The notes beneath the pieces are model-generated. The model worked only from the letters and a program-made list of their open reading frames with translations. It had not been told where the DNA came from and made no database searches. DNA of 64,000 bases, from positions 40,936,821 through 41,000,820 of the forward strand of contig JARWKL010000008.1 in the NCBI GenBank assembly GCA_029961685.1. Reading direction: 5' to 3'. Every line of letters begins with the position of its first letter. Positions within the stretch are counted from its first letter, which is position 1. The stretch is from Aristolochia californica (taxonomy: Eukaryota > Streptophyta > Magnoliopsida > Piperales > Aristolochiaceae). Of this stretch, positions 12,301 to 24,153 are shown in pieces. The position numbers and the translations under genes were made by a program.

Positions 12301-13401
12301 ATGTGTGGGTTCTAAAGGGAATAGAAAGGATGAAAGACCAATTGCAAAAATAGTCTAAGCACGTGAAAAATCAAATGCACAAAACTGAAGTCTAAGCAAT
12401 ATCTTAAATAGGCAAAAGAGAGCTTATTTCTCGATTATTTCATGAGCCAAAAACTGGAGGAAGCTTGATACACCTGCTTGGCATTGAATCATGCTTTATT
12501 TTAGTTTGCCTTTTCTTGATGAATCTGGCTTATGCTGAATTTATTTCTTCTCCATTTCCAGGAAGCTGCGTCTGATGCTGACAAGGTATTTCTTGCAGCA
12601 ATCGACAAATTTGACACTTTAATGTCAAAAAGTAACAGTTACGCCCCTGATGGTATGTGGGTCTTTTACCTGTTAATGTTTGCTCTACTGATATGATATT
12701 TCCTTCTCACATGATACCACAGTTTGAAGGGCGACAACTTGTAAATAAGCCCGTTAAATATCTACAAGTCACTTGAGAAGGTTGTTGCTGATGATTAAAT
12801 TTTCATGAATTGCTTCTGTTGAAACAATGATTGAAGGAACATAATGAAAGTGTGAAAGGAAGCATATAATACAAGATTGCCAGATGATGCATATATCCGT
12901 CAGTCAAATGAGACTAATCTAAGACTTACAATTCTATTTTGTTGATCTTTTCTGCAACTTCTTTGTTGTTCATTTAAATGGAAACTGTTTGCTCCCAAAT
13001 GCATAATTAGAATGATACAAGGCCCTCAACAGAGTTGACCCTATATCAGAAATCAACACTAAAACTTTGTTGGTCTGAGATACTTTTCTTGTTCATCCTT
13101 TGGTGAATTTCTAGTCTATAATTAAAGTGGAATGCGAGAAAAGTTGTTGTATTACTAAATTAACAACCATGAGAGCTAATATTTTCTTACATATTCGTGA
13201 CTACTTGCAGCTTTGTTTAGATGGGGCCAACTATTACAGTTCCGATCATCCCTCCGAACTGCTGGTAGTAAAGAAAAAGTTAGGTTACTGGAGCAAGCAA
13301 AAAGGCTATTTGAAGATTCATTGCTTTTAAATAATGATAACCTTCAGGTGAGGGAAGCTCTACGTTCATGTATTACACAGCTCAACAGCAGACAGCCATA
13401 A
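9347..13401 (+). CDS. Predicted plastid-targeted membrane protein with C-terminal TPR-like domain
   Basis: Three exons: 9347-11548, 12562-12652 and 13211-13401 (stop TAA), giving 827 residues. ATG 9347 (CCAATGGAG) is the first ATG in the frame. Residues 1-60 are rich in Ser, Arg and Leu with almost no acidic residues, as in chloroplast transit peptides. Two hydrophobic segments follow at about 100-115 (VLMFFLGFVASLAIS) and 121-140 (AVFPVSVVVFILGFSVGIS). The middle (about 180-560) is hydrophilic, low in conservation and probably disordered. From about 563 a helical, TPR-like region begins (DEEFNRLLEEAGYLLKQA, AGRMYRTALSIDEYDAKALY, NWGLALSFRG, ALFRWGQLLQ, RLFEDSLLLNNDNLQ). I infer a plastid membrane scaffold protein, but I do not recognise a named family member. 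The large first intron contains a 72-bp minisatellite. An in-frame open stretch follows the stop codon. Confidence 0.85.
12068..12276. repeat. 72-bp minisatellite, about three copies, in an intron
   Basis: Units start at 12068, 12140 and 12212, each with AAGAATCAAC and AATGCCAGAGAAAAGGC landmarks; the last is slightly short. Copies differ at a few positions. They lie in the first intron of the TPR-like gene and make a spurious minus-strand open frame with a three-times repeated peptide. Confidence 0.85.
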
Positions 13402-16266
13402 TTGTTACTTAGTGTTCACACTGTGTGGAGAGAATCTGCTGAATCCATTGGAAAAGCTACAGATTGGAGAGTTGTGCTAAAAAATTCTGTTGAGGCTTTC
13501 TACAAAATTAAGGAGTGGCACCACAAAGGTGAGGATCATTTACTTGATAAAATTTCCAAGTATCTGCATAACACTGATGAGAGAATAATGGAACCTTACA
13601 ATATGGTCAACTGTGGAGAGAATCAGGGATGTGGTGGACAAAAAAATGAATGATGGACAGTAGTAGAATCTGCACCTGGAAGTTCCCTTTCTGACTTCAA
13701 TTTGGGACACCCATCATGCAGCAGGGAAGAGAGACAAGCCTTCACAGATTTTTGAACCGAATTGATTCATTTAAGACACATGGCTGTAATTATTCAGCTT
13801 GCAAATAAAAGGCCAATTTACCAGTCATCAGAAGAGGAAATTGACCTATAAAAAAGGCTGTTACTACATGCAATAAAAGTTGTATTGGATTAGTTTCAAC
13901 TGTATCACTCATGAAATCTGTGAAATTTTGCCTTAGTTTCAGCAAAGCTAGCAGTTGAATGAAAAAAGTTCAGAAGGCATTCAGGTATGTATTTTCTACA
14001 AGTGAATGTGTCTCCGTGTACAGATTGGATATCCTCTTCCTGCTAACCTCACCAGTGATGAGGCAGGCAAACAAAGTTTGACTGCACTTGAAATTTAAGC
14101 ATAGACGGTAAGAATAAATAACTTCACAATCACTGTTCTTTGTCTTTTCCCAATAAGAATATGACAAGTTTCACTTTCTGAGAAGATCAGTTCAAACTAT
14201 TATAAGACTGACTGGGATGGTTAAAAGAGACAAATGCGCCGAAAGATGAGCATTGATATCAACTCCCTGTACTAATTCTGTGCAAAGGGGACATGTTCAG
14301 TTGCTGCATGTACATTTATGCTATATTTTCGTTGAATTACCACCATGAATTTTGATTTGGCAATTCTTTTATGGTCAAGGTTCTCATCTAGTTCAGCAGC
14401 TACAGTTTTACAGCTCTTTGTTTGTCAAAACTTGATTAAAATCGTCTCCTTAATGTAATGTCACTCCTGCTGTTCACTTGAAGCATTGTGAGGGCTTATA
14501 AAGTGGCTTCTGCACTTGGTTTAATTGAAGTGCAGCAACTTCACGGATTTAACTTCAAAGATGATAGGAGGCATATTGTTCATTAGCTTGTTTCCTCTTT
14601 ATTTGGTATCCATTTTTTACCTGTAAACTGAATGAAGAATTCCAGAAGAAACTTGACTACTGTCTGGCTCACCCAGATTTACCAATATACTACTTCAGCA
14701 ATAAAAAAAACCCATGCACATAGGAATGGATGATGGAGAAAATTTGTGTTAAAACATTTGACAGACGTTTTCATTTGATATGTGTCAGCTCGTCTTTTGG
14801 CTTTGGATTGTTGTTACTACTTTAAGCAACAATGCATATTCCTCTCTGTGGATATTGCAATCATGAGAATGAAGTAGGTTTACAGTTAAACCTGTGACAG
14901 TATCATAATGGTTGTCCTGGGTTTATTCGCCTTCTGCAATAAACGTTTTTGTATTAACATGAAGGGAAAGATGGTCTCTGCACTTGCTGTTATCATTCTT
15001 GGTTGTAGAATATCATCATCAACATCTGTAGATGAGCTTTCAACTTCATAACAAATTGTGGTGGTGGAGAATCTTCTAGGAATAGTGAAATCATGGAACA
15101 ATATCTTTCAACGTAGATAGCCAAACCTTATTCAATCTTCTTCTGAACCAAGTGGTCGAATGCTTTCTACTAGTTGTTTCAGTTTTAGTTAGACCCGTTC
15201 AGTCCCCGGAGAGCTCTATCCTTGCCCCTACAGGGACAGTTTCCAGCTATAGCTTTACGTCTTGCTAAAGAAAAAAATCCAATAGAGCTATAGTATCTTT
15301 CGTTTCCATTCATATTAACAGATTTCAACACGTCTCTAGCTCTAATCTTTACTTCTACTTCTCTTTTTTCTGTCTTTTTGTGGAGTTCACAAACACAGCT
15401 CTTATTTTCTAGCATCACCATCTTGCAATAATAGTAGTAGCAACAGGCTTCCATTCACCTCAAACAGAAGGACCGAATGCACCTACGATGTTCCGTGTAA
15501 ATCAAAGACCCATTTCCTGTAACTCACAGGGAAAAAGCAAACACTGAAATCCCATTCAAATCAATACAGCTTAGACTTCACAGCTCTGCAGGAGTCGCAC
15601 TGAAAACAAAGTAACACTCTTGAATGCCTGAACAACCGAGAACAGAATAACATGGACAAGTTATTTTAACAAATTCCTCATGGTAACTCAACCGAGTAGT
15701 ATACCTTATCATGGGTTTACCTCGAATACCATGTATGACCTCCTCACTTGCAATTGTCACTGCCGGCTATTTATTATCATAATCAAGAATGCATATGCCT
15801 TAGTTAAAAATCCTTATCAATGACTGTAAATGAGCCTTCAACTCCAACAAGAACAATGGTGTAGAATCTTCCAGGAGAAGCTACCTGGCAAACATAAGCC
15901 AGACTACCAGACTATTTTTAATGGATGAGAAGAATACTGCAATCATGGGAGCAACTTGTTTCAATGTAGCTAGCCAATATAATATGGTATTCACTGTTTT
16001 CAATATATTAATTGGGACTCCAGGAAGGAATTTTAAATTCAATAAGGCTGAGTGCGGAACTAGAAAGGTTTGTTGGAAGCTTTGGGCTGAAGCAACGAAT
16101 CTCTAAGAAGAATATAAACTCCAACTGATGATGTCTCAGAAATAAACTCCTGCAACCATAGCCGAGCTTGGGGAACGGAGAAGTCTGAAACCTGTAAGAA
16201 AAGCGCACGATTATGATATTTGAGTTTTGTGTATCGTTCAGCTTTCTTGGTGACTGCGTTTAAGTG

Positions 16267-16302
<36 letters not shown>

Positions 16303-16313
16303 ATAAACCGAAT
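13402..16313. other. 3' flank of TPR-like gene and spacer before the F-box gene
   Basis: The first 250 bases continue the reading frame after the TAA stop (see findings). The rest is AT-rich, with only short, random-looking frames and no recognised gene, RNA or transposon. A pure (CT)n microsatellite, roughly 16269-16301, lies immediately upstream of the F-box reading frame. Confidence 0.5.
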
Positions 16314-17521
16314 GTGTTATTGTTGTTCAGCATTTCCATTCGAGTAGTGTTGATCAAAGAAATCTTTTCTCACTTGCCCATCAAATCTCTCTTCAGATTC
16401 AAGTGCGTGTCAAAAGCATGGTGCAGCCTCATATCCAATTACTCCAATCAAATAGGAGCGCTATCGTCTCTCTCAGGTTTGTTCTATATGAACCGCACTC
16501 TAGACGAGAATGACAATCTCCAGAGGATGGGATACGGTTTTGCTTGTTTATCAACTGAAAAAGCTTGTGCCACCAGCCAGACCGACACCATATCAATTAG
16601 TCTCAGTTTCTTGCCATTCTACCCTCATTTCAAAATCGTGGACTGCTGCAATGGCTTGCTGCTTTGCCTGACTGGCCTGACTGGAGAGACTAGAGGGGCT
16701 GTCTTCTATGTCTGTAACCCTCTGTTGAAGAGATGGGTTGCTCTGCCTAACCCTCGGACGACTGTCAGACTGCCAAATGCCAGACTTGTTTATGACCCAA
16801 AGGGCTCTGCCAACTTCAGGATCTTTCTCCCTTCAAGATACTCACGCTCATACAGAGAACCTGCTCATGTAGCATATGAGGTCTTCGATTCTGCGGCAGG
16901 GAAATGGGAGACTCACAATGCACTTTTTAGCCATGAAGGGGCTAATTATTTTGCCTTACTATACCCCCCCACCCTACTCTGTTGAACGAAGCTTTGCATT
17001 ACTTATGGATAGCATTTCAAATTCTGAGAGTGAATTTGAAGGGAGGAAGTTGTGATGTGATCAAACTGCCAAACAAGAAAACTGGAGGGACCTTACATGG
17101 ATTTGAAGGGCATCTTGACCACATTTGCTCCAATCGAGATTATCTTGGGAGGTTCGACAAGCTGCAAATATGGATGCTCAAGGACTGGGACACAGAAGAA
17201 TGGATCGAAATGCATGCAATCTGCAACAAGGACTTGGGTGAGAAAATTCTTGAAGCCGGCGGCTCTGCCATTAGAAACAGTCGATGGCTTTCAGACTACA
17301 CTCGACCTCTAGCCTTTGGGCCAGGTCTTGACGTTGCTTTCTTCACTGATCAGCGCAATATCTTTTCTTGCGAGCTTGAAACCATGAAAGTGGAGAAGAT
17401 TTACCATTTGGGAGAAGGCGATGTTGGTACACACCCCAGCTTCAATTTTCACTCGGCTGTCTACTCGCCATGCTTCAACACGCTAGAGGAGGCTCGTCGT
17501 CAGCTGCAATACACAAAATGA
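16314..17521 (+). pseudogene. F-box protein gene with a frameshift and no clear start codon
   Basis: The frame from 16314 contains an F-box (IKEIFSHLPIKSLFRFKCVS, then KAWCSLIS) followed by an F-box-associated region (VDCCNGLLLC, YVCNPLLKRWVALPNPR). It stops at 16985. The rest of the domain (NEALHYLWIAFQILRVNLKG ... IFSCELETMKVEKIYHLGEG) continues in another frame to TAG... at 17521, so one base is missing near the seven-C run at 16964-16970. F-box proteins are substrate receptors of SCF ubiquitin ligases. The frame lacks an ATG before the F-box, and the usual LP..L start of the motif is eroded; an upstream exon spliced at TTGTTCAG (about 16330) could supply a start. The sequence is otherwise well kept, so this is either a recent pseudogene or a homopolymer sequencing error. 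Confidence 0.75.
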
Positions 17522-19960
17522 CGAGATTGTTATACATGGGTTCACTTTTTTTTAGGACTTCTGGTTCCTTATCATCGTTGCATTCTTGTTTAGCTCTGTG
17601 AATCAAACCCGACAATGCTGTTTTGCCGAATGAAGCAGTATTTTTCTTGGCAACGATGATGCACATCGGATAACCATAGCATCCCATACCCTCTGTATTT
17701 TTCTTCTTTTTCCGTTTCATTTCATGAATATTAAACCAAATGGGGATGATGGACCTTGATAGTTGGGATTTGGTTTATGGCCCCTCTCAGATCGTCGTGG
17801 CGTATCAGACCTTCTTGACCTAGGAAATATTACTCAAACGCACAAAAAATACCCTATTAAACTGCTCGATTGAAGCTTAAATCTCTAGGAAGCCGGATTA
17901 TTTAGGTAAGACTACGCTACATGACTTGAATGAATGGATCTGTGGTTTTATGATTCTACCATCTTGTCTCAATTGCTACTCCATTCTTTCTCTGGAGAAC
18001 CCAATTCTCGGAAGAGGTGAATGTCAGATTTTTTTGTTTGCCTCTTCTTTTTCCTTCTTGACAAGTTGTGTGAGGGTTCAATTTCATGACTGTGAACAAG
18101 AAGAATGTGAACCTTCTATGTTTAGTCTGCGTCCATCTCTCTCTGTACTGCTTCAGCTGCTGCCTTCGCTGATTCCAACAGATCATCTGGCACCTAGGAT
18201 TCCAGATAAAACAATGGATAACATCTTTTCTCAGAGAATAGAGAGAGAGAAAAAGGCAAGCTTACATTTTTGCTACTTAACTCCTTGCCTACAAGTCATT
18301 TCTGATAGCTTCAGCTTTTCAATCTCTGTACACACATGAAGTCTAAGAGTCAGAAGCCAAATATCTTTCAAACCCGAATGCATGGAAATCAAAAAAAGAA
18401 TAAAATAAACAGTGAAATAGAGCAGCTGATAAGGAATATATACGATCACTATCATCATCACCACCACCACCACCCAATCTCAGAAGCCAAAGACGAATTC
18501 GAAGAGAAAATTTTCTTCGACTCGGGGGCCAGTGACTGGAGCTCAGAGCTTCTAGTTCGAAGCGGGAGGGAAATCAGGTCAGAGTTGAAAATAACCAACG
18601 CTGAAATTATTGGGGGATTTTTTTTCTTTAATTTATTAGGGATAGAAAAAATTGAGTAAAATTAACCGGTAAAGTAGTAATTAACTGTTTTCTATTAATT
18701 CCCACCGAACAGGAATTTGGCGGGAGTTGGAACCGCAACAGGTCGAGCTTTATTCTTTGAACGGAGTCGAATTCAATGCTCTGCTGCTGAACCTGTCTCT
18801 GTTTTTGGCCAATCTCTCTCCATTTTTCCTCTCCTGGCTAAATGCAGAGGTCGAGCCAGCTCAAAAGATTCAATTCTTTTTTGAGGTGGGAAGACGGGGA
18901 CGGCGTTCCTGTCCGTCGCTTTTCCCCAGAAAAGAAGCGCTTTTCCCGTGCCCGGACTGCCTTTCATTTACTCTGCTTCCCGTTTTTTTTTTTTTTTTTT
19001 TCCAATCGAATAGACGCTTTCCTTGCTTCGCTCGTCGGAGATTCAACTGTCGTTTTGGTTACCCCTCTCTGGTAAATTGTCTTGGCTCTGTTATTTTGTC
19101 TGATTCGTTGCGGGTTTGTCATTTTATGTGTCCGCGTGTTGTTTGGAGATCAGATGATGGAGTGGTGTGCTTCCCGATTTCAGGGAATGAAGTTGCGGAA
19201 TATGTGTATTTTTTAAGATAACTATCTGCTTTCAATCCATCAGACGTTTTGTCTACCATTTTCTGGTAAATTGTCTTGGCTTTGTTATTTTGATCAGGTT
19301 CCTTGCAGATTTTCGTTTTCCGTGTCTGCGTTTTGTTTGAAGCTCACATGATGGATTGGTGGGGTGCGCGGTTTCTGGGAATGAAGTTGAGGAATGTGTT
19401 TTTTTCGGATAACTGCCGCTTTTGTTCTGTCCTACTTTCCCGACATTTCTGAGATAAACTGTGATTCTGCGATGGGAGCATCCGGTGTTTCTTTTCTTGC
19501 CGTCAAGTTGCGTATCCGTGTGTTAATCTTTTTGCCTTGATCGTCGTGTTTGCTTTATTTTTTCTTATCCTGGGTACTGAATCTTATCTTTCTGTCACTT
19601 TGATTTTCGCCCGGCCTTTTTTCCGGCTTCGACGTTGCGAATAAGTTTACGGGTTTTACGCGTCTGGGTGTGGAAAGCGAAATCCGAGGAGAGTTTAAAG
19701 TTTGAGCTAATTAACCTTTTTGTTGTGATTATATTGGCTATGCCTTTTCTGGGAAGGATTATTGTGCAGAGTGATTGGATTAGCTTTAAGAGACGTAAAG
19801 AAAAGTAAAGGCTTTAACGAGGGTTGATAGTTCTCTGATTATTCATCTGACATGATGTTGTTAGAACTTTTGAGTACATTCTTCCTGAAGATATTATCAC
19901 TTTTGTGGATTTGAAGCTGTGGAGAAGTCATCGGGTGGAGAGCATTGGTGGCATAAAGCA
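17522..19960. other. Spacer and 5' leader region of SDP6
   Basis: 17522-18700 holds no certain gene. A possible 24-codon terminal exon lies on the minus strand at 18122-18193 (see findings), and there is a CAC/CAT run near 18450-18475. From about 18720 the sequence is GC-richer and probably holds the SDP6 promoter and leader. A 21-base T run sits near 18984-19004. A diverged duplication of about 194 bases covers 19071-19440. Each duplicate contains a CTGGTAAATT that could act as a 5' splice site for a leader intron ending before about 19917. Confidence 0.5.
19071..19440 (+). repeat. Diverged tandem duplication, about 194 bp, in the SDP6 leader region
   Basis: GGTAAATTGTCTTGGCT starts both copies, at 19071 and 19265. 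Both continue with a TTATTTTG...GTGTC.GCGT.TTGTTTG pattern, GATGGA.TGGTG and GGGAATGAAGTTG. The copies are clearly diverged by substitutions and small gaps, so the duplication is old. Confidence 0.65.
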
Positions 19961-22900
19961 ATGCGCAACGCTGTTGTCAAAGCTGGAGTTGGAGCCGCAT
20001 CTGCAATAGTCATCGCTAAATTGGGATTCTTCGATGGAACGGCGTTTGCGAGAGACAGGACGGAGATTGAACTGGTGAAGGAGAAAATTTTATCGAGGAA
20101 TGGAATTGTGCCGACCAGAGAAGAGCAGGAGATCGCATTGTCTGGGAGCAGTTTGGAGAGACCTTTTGATATGCTCGTTATTGGAGGAGGTGCCACTGGA
20201 ACGGGAGTCGCACTGGATGCGGCGAGTAGAGGACTTCGTGTGGGGCTAGTGGAGAGAGAGGATTTCTCATCGGGTACGTCGTCAAGGTCTACCAAGCTTC
20301 TTCACGGAGGTAGCGTTAATGGCCATGTCCTCATCTAATCTCAATTTCCTTCTTTGCTCACAAATGCACTCTGCTAGTTTTGGTAGCCGTATGTAAGCAA
20401 TACGAAATTTCTTCTTTTATGTTTGTTTTGAATCTGAGTTTCTTGGTCAAATTAGGTGTTCGTTATCTGGAAAAGGCTGTGTTCAATCTTGACTATGGCC
20501 AGCTGAACTTGGTTTTTCACGCCCTTGAAGAGCGAGAAAGAGTTATTCGAAATGCTCCTCATATATGTCACCCTTTGCCGACCATGACTCCTTGTTATAG
20601 TTGGTTTGAATTAGTCTATTATTGGGCAGGGTTGAAGGCTTATGATCTTGTTGCTGGTCCCAGAATCTTGAGGTTATCTCGATATTACTCAGTCAAAGAA
20701 GCTTGTGATGTCTTTCCCACTCTTTCAAAGGAATCTAATGGCCGTAAGTTGAAAGGTGGGATTGTTTACTACGACGGGCAGATGGATGATTCACGGCTCA
20801 ATATCAGTTTAGCTTGCACAGCTGCATTATCTGGAGCTTCAGTACTGAATCATGCAGAAGTGATCTCTCTCCACAAAGATAAGAAATCTGGTCTTGTCAT
20901 TGGTGTTCGAGTTCAGGACAAGTTGACAGGTATACTGTCATTATATATGTGTCATTTCTGGTACGATGCCTCTAGTTCCTCCCATACAGACTCGTTATTT
21001 TTGTTCCTCTGTGATGGCATAAACGAATTCCTGACAAATTTTCACCCATCTAAAGTTTCAAGCAGGTTAAGCTTTTTGAAACTAGGATGTTCCCGAGAAA
21101 TTATTTACAATGAAAGCCAACTTCTGAATAGTTTGTCTTCTTGTAAGAGCCCAGCATAGGCTAATTTGTTGCCTATGACTTGATCTGTGATTTTGTGTAG
21201 AGAAAAAATTTGATATATATGCGAAAGTTGTTGTGAATGCGGCTGGGCCTTTCTGTGATTCTGTGAGACAGATGGCTGACAGTACTGCTGCAAATATTAT
21301 CTGTCCAAGTAGTGGAGCACATGTTGTTCTTCCTGATTATTATGGTCCAGAAGGCATGGGTTTGATTGTTCCAAAAACCAAGGATGGTCGTGTGGTGTTT
21401 ATGCTACCATGGCAGGGGAAAACATTAGCGGGAACAACTGACTCAATAAGCAAGATAACCTATCTCCCACAGCCTCGTGAAGAAGATATTGATTTCATTC
21501 TGCAAGCAATCAGTGACTATCTGAATATCGAGGTATGAAGCTAGGCATGCCTTGGGCTAGTTCAGAAATTTGTAAGTGATTGACCCATGGTATTTGGTTT
21601 CTGGCAGTCAGATCTGTGCTTGATCAGATTTGTGGTTGTCCAGACAATTTAACAACGTTTTTGTGGTTTAGATATTCTGGATAACCACTAGAAGTTTGTC
21701 TCTGTTGGGCACTTTTTTTTTTCTTTGATCTGCATTTGAACTTTTTTTGGTTACTCGATTCTGCAGGGTCTATCTATTCACATATCCCATTCTTGCATTC
21801 TCTTAACATTAGCTTAGTGTAGTAGTGAGAAACTTAGCCTATAAACATTGTTGCTTGTCTTCATTTTCTACTTGGCCATTGTCATTCTTAATCTTAAGTT
21901 TCTCTTCCCTTTCAGAATATGTTGAGTATTCGTTTTCTGTTTATCTTCACCTAACTTTCTGTTGACGTCTCACTAGAGACTAGAGAGAGTTTTGAGAGTC
22001 AATCGGCCCCTTTTGATCTTTTGTTTATGATACACATACTCACAACTGCCTATGTTTAAGTATGCTTGTTTCTCTTGTCCTATTAATAATTTGATCTCGT
22101 ATAAAAACATCAAGAAATTACCTTCTTCATTATCATGGTTGCTTTCAGGTTCGCCGTTCAGATATTTTGTCTGCATGGAGTGGAATTCGTCCTCTTGCTA
22201 CCAATCCTTCAGCAAAGAACACTGCAAGCATTTCAAGGGATCATATAGTGCATGTTGATTCCCATGGATTAGTCACAGTTACTGGTGGGAAATGGACAAC
22301 TTATCGGAGGTAAACTTTCATGCTTCTCTTATACTCTCAAGAATGATTTATTAACAGATTGAGTGATTTAGTTCTTTCTGCCTCTGTTTTACTGTTAAGA
22401 GATCATCAGGTGTTGAGGTATAATTGGAGATGCACTCTTACAATCCTATCAAGTAAATCCAATCTTAAAGGCTGGCTAAAGGCTGGCCTAACCTTATTCG
22501 GAAGCAAGGCTGGGAAAGAATTTGTTTCTTCTATAAAAGCTGCATCCCTTTCTTGTAGAGTGGCATTAGAAAATTTTTCCTTTCCCAACTCGTCTTAGAA
22601 AATTGTGAAGCAGCCAAACTTTCTACAAACACTAATGCATTTTGGGTCTGTTCTTTAAGATATTGCAGAGAAGTCTGCTGATCCTAGCCAATGTGTTAGT
22701 ATTTCTGTTTGTGTTTTCAGAAGACTGGAAATGTTTCTACTTCTTCATGAATGCTGTATTGTTATCAGATTCTTATTTTTCCAAATTACTTGTGCTAATG
22801 TCAGCTTTGCAGCATGGCAGAGGATGCAACCAACACTGCCATCAAGCATGGGAAGCTCAATCCATCAAATGGCTGTGTGACTACAGATCTTCCGGTAACT

Positions 22901-24153
22901 GGGGCTTATGGGTGGGATCCATCATTTTATGCTGAGCTGGCTCAATCATATGGGTACTTGAGAACCAATGATGGGCATATGATTGGAAGGACAATAGACA
23001 CAAATACAGCTAAACATCTCACTTCTGCATATGGGAGCATGGCCAAGCAAGTAGCAGCTATAGCACAGGTTCAGGGCACTATTCCATCTTTATCAAAATT
23101 GATCTTTTTTTAGTAAATTTGACTGTACAAAGCCTGGTGAAGTCAAAATTAGCTTGGTTTTTGTTTGAAAAAACTGCCTTTCAACTGGATCAATTCTATG
23201 CAAATTGTCCTTTTTTGCTGATAATCTGTGTTTAGAATGCTTAGTTAGTTACCTTGAGAAGAGGAAGGTAATGAGATTCTGAAGTGAAGCTTGAGCTTAA
23301 TGGCCTGTATTTCTCAAATACCTGCTTGAAGTCAAGTATCTAGAGGGCTGCTTTGCTCATGATGAGGTATTTATTACCATCCAGTCAGAGTGGGTTACTG
23401 TGTTGACTGGGTCAATACCACAATTCTATTCCTAGGAGGTGTTAGTTGTTTCATAAAAGGTTTCCAATAGAGTTTATCCCACACTTTTAAGAGTGTGAAA
23501 GGATAGTTGACTACATCGATCCGGATTGATTAATATTGTATTTCATTTTGGTTTTGTACTTGGGTTGCTGGTTTTAGCTTTTCGGTTACTCTTTTGTTGC
23601 TGGCCTTAGTCTGGTTTGGATTTTCTAAATCTTGCTTTCTTTGTCTCCCTTTTAAGCGAACCAAACCATTCTGAAACGATTCTTGCTTAATTTCTGATTG
23701 CTGTCCACCTGCAGATTCTACTGAATGAGGTGGAAAATTTGTAGACCAGTTTACTCACTCAGTAATCTAGTTTTGAGATCCTGTTAATCTTTAAACTATC
23801 CAATCAAAGGGTTTTTTTTTTTATAACAATCTAATATGCAAGCTCTGCCCTCAACACTGTAGGGAGAGAATCTTGGAAGAAAGCTAGCCCATGGCCTCCC
23901 CTACTTGGAAGCAGAGGTAGCATACTGTGCGAGGAACGAGTACTGTGAAACTGCGGTTGATTTTATCAGCAGAAGGACAAGGCTTGCCTTTCTGGATGCA
24001 AATGCAGCTTCAGAAGCTCTCCCACGAGTGATAGAAATTCTTGCAGTGGAGCATGGATGGAGCCCAGAAAGAAGAATCCATGAGAGAAGTGAAGCAGAGG
24101 CCTATCTTCAGACTTTCAAAAGCGGCATGACACAAAGGACTCCAGTGTCATGA
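19961..24153 (+). CDS. SDP6: FAD-dependent glycerol-3-phosphate dehydrogenase, mitochondrial (SDP6)
   Basis: Six exons: 19961-20309, 20456-20929, 21201-21532, 22149-22309, 22813-23068 and 23863-24153 (stop TGA), giving 620 residues with all phases consistent. The enzyme oxidises glycerol-3-phosphate to DHAP on the outer face of the inner mitochondrial membrane, feeding electrons to ubiquinone. In Arabidopsis SDP6 is needed to use glycerol from seed oil. Seen: a basic, Ala/Val-rich N-terminus ([20 protein letters not shown]), the dinucleotide-binding motif [15 protein letters not shown] (about residues 73-87), [61 protein letters not shown], the GKWTTYRSMAEDA region split between exons 4 and 5, and the C-terminal [23 protein letters not shown] 19961 is the first in frame. 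The N-terminal extension before the FAD motif differs from Arabidopsis, as expected for a presequence. Confidence 0.95.

Noticed and set aside
17926..18339. 137-codon plus-strand frame
   Set aside because: Composition is typical of random pyrimidine-rich DNA (Leu/Ser/Phe-rich), with no motif and no fitting gene structure.
18336..18659. 107-codon frame with a seven-His run
   Set aside because: The His run is a CAC/CAT microsatellite. The frame overlaps no conserved sequence and ends in AT-rich DNA.
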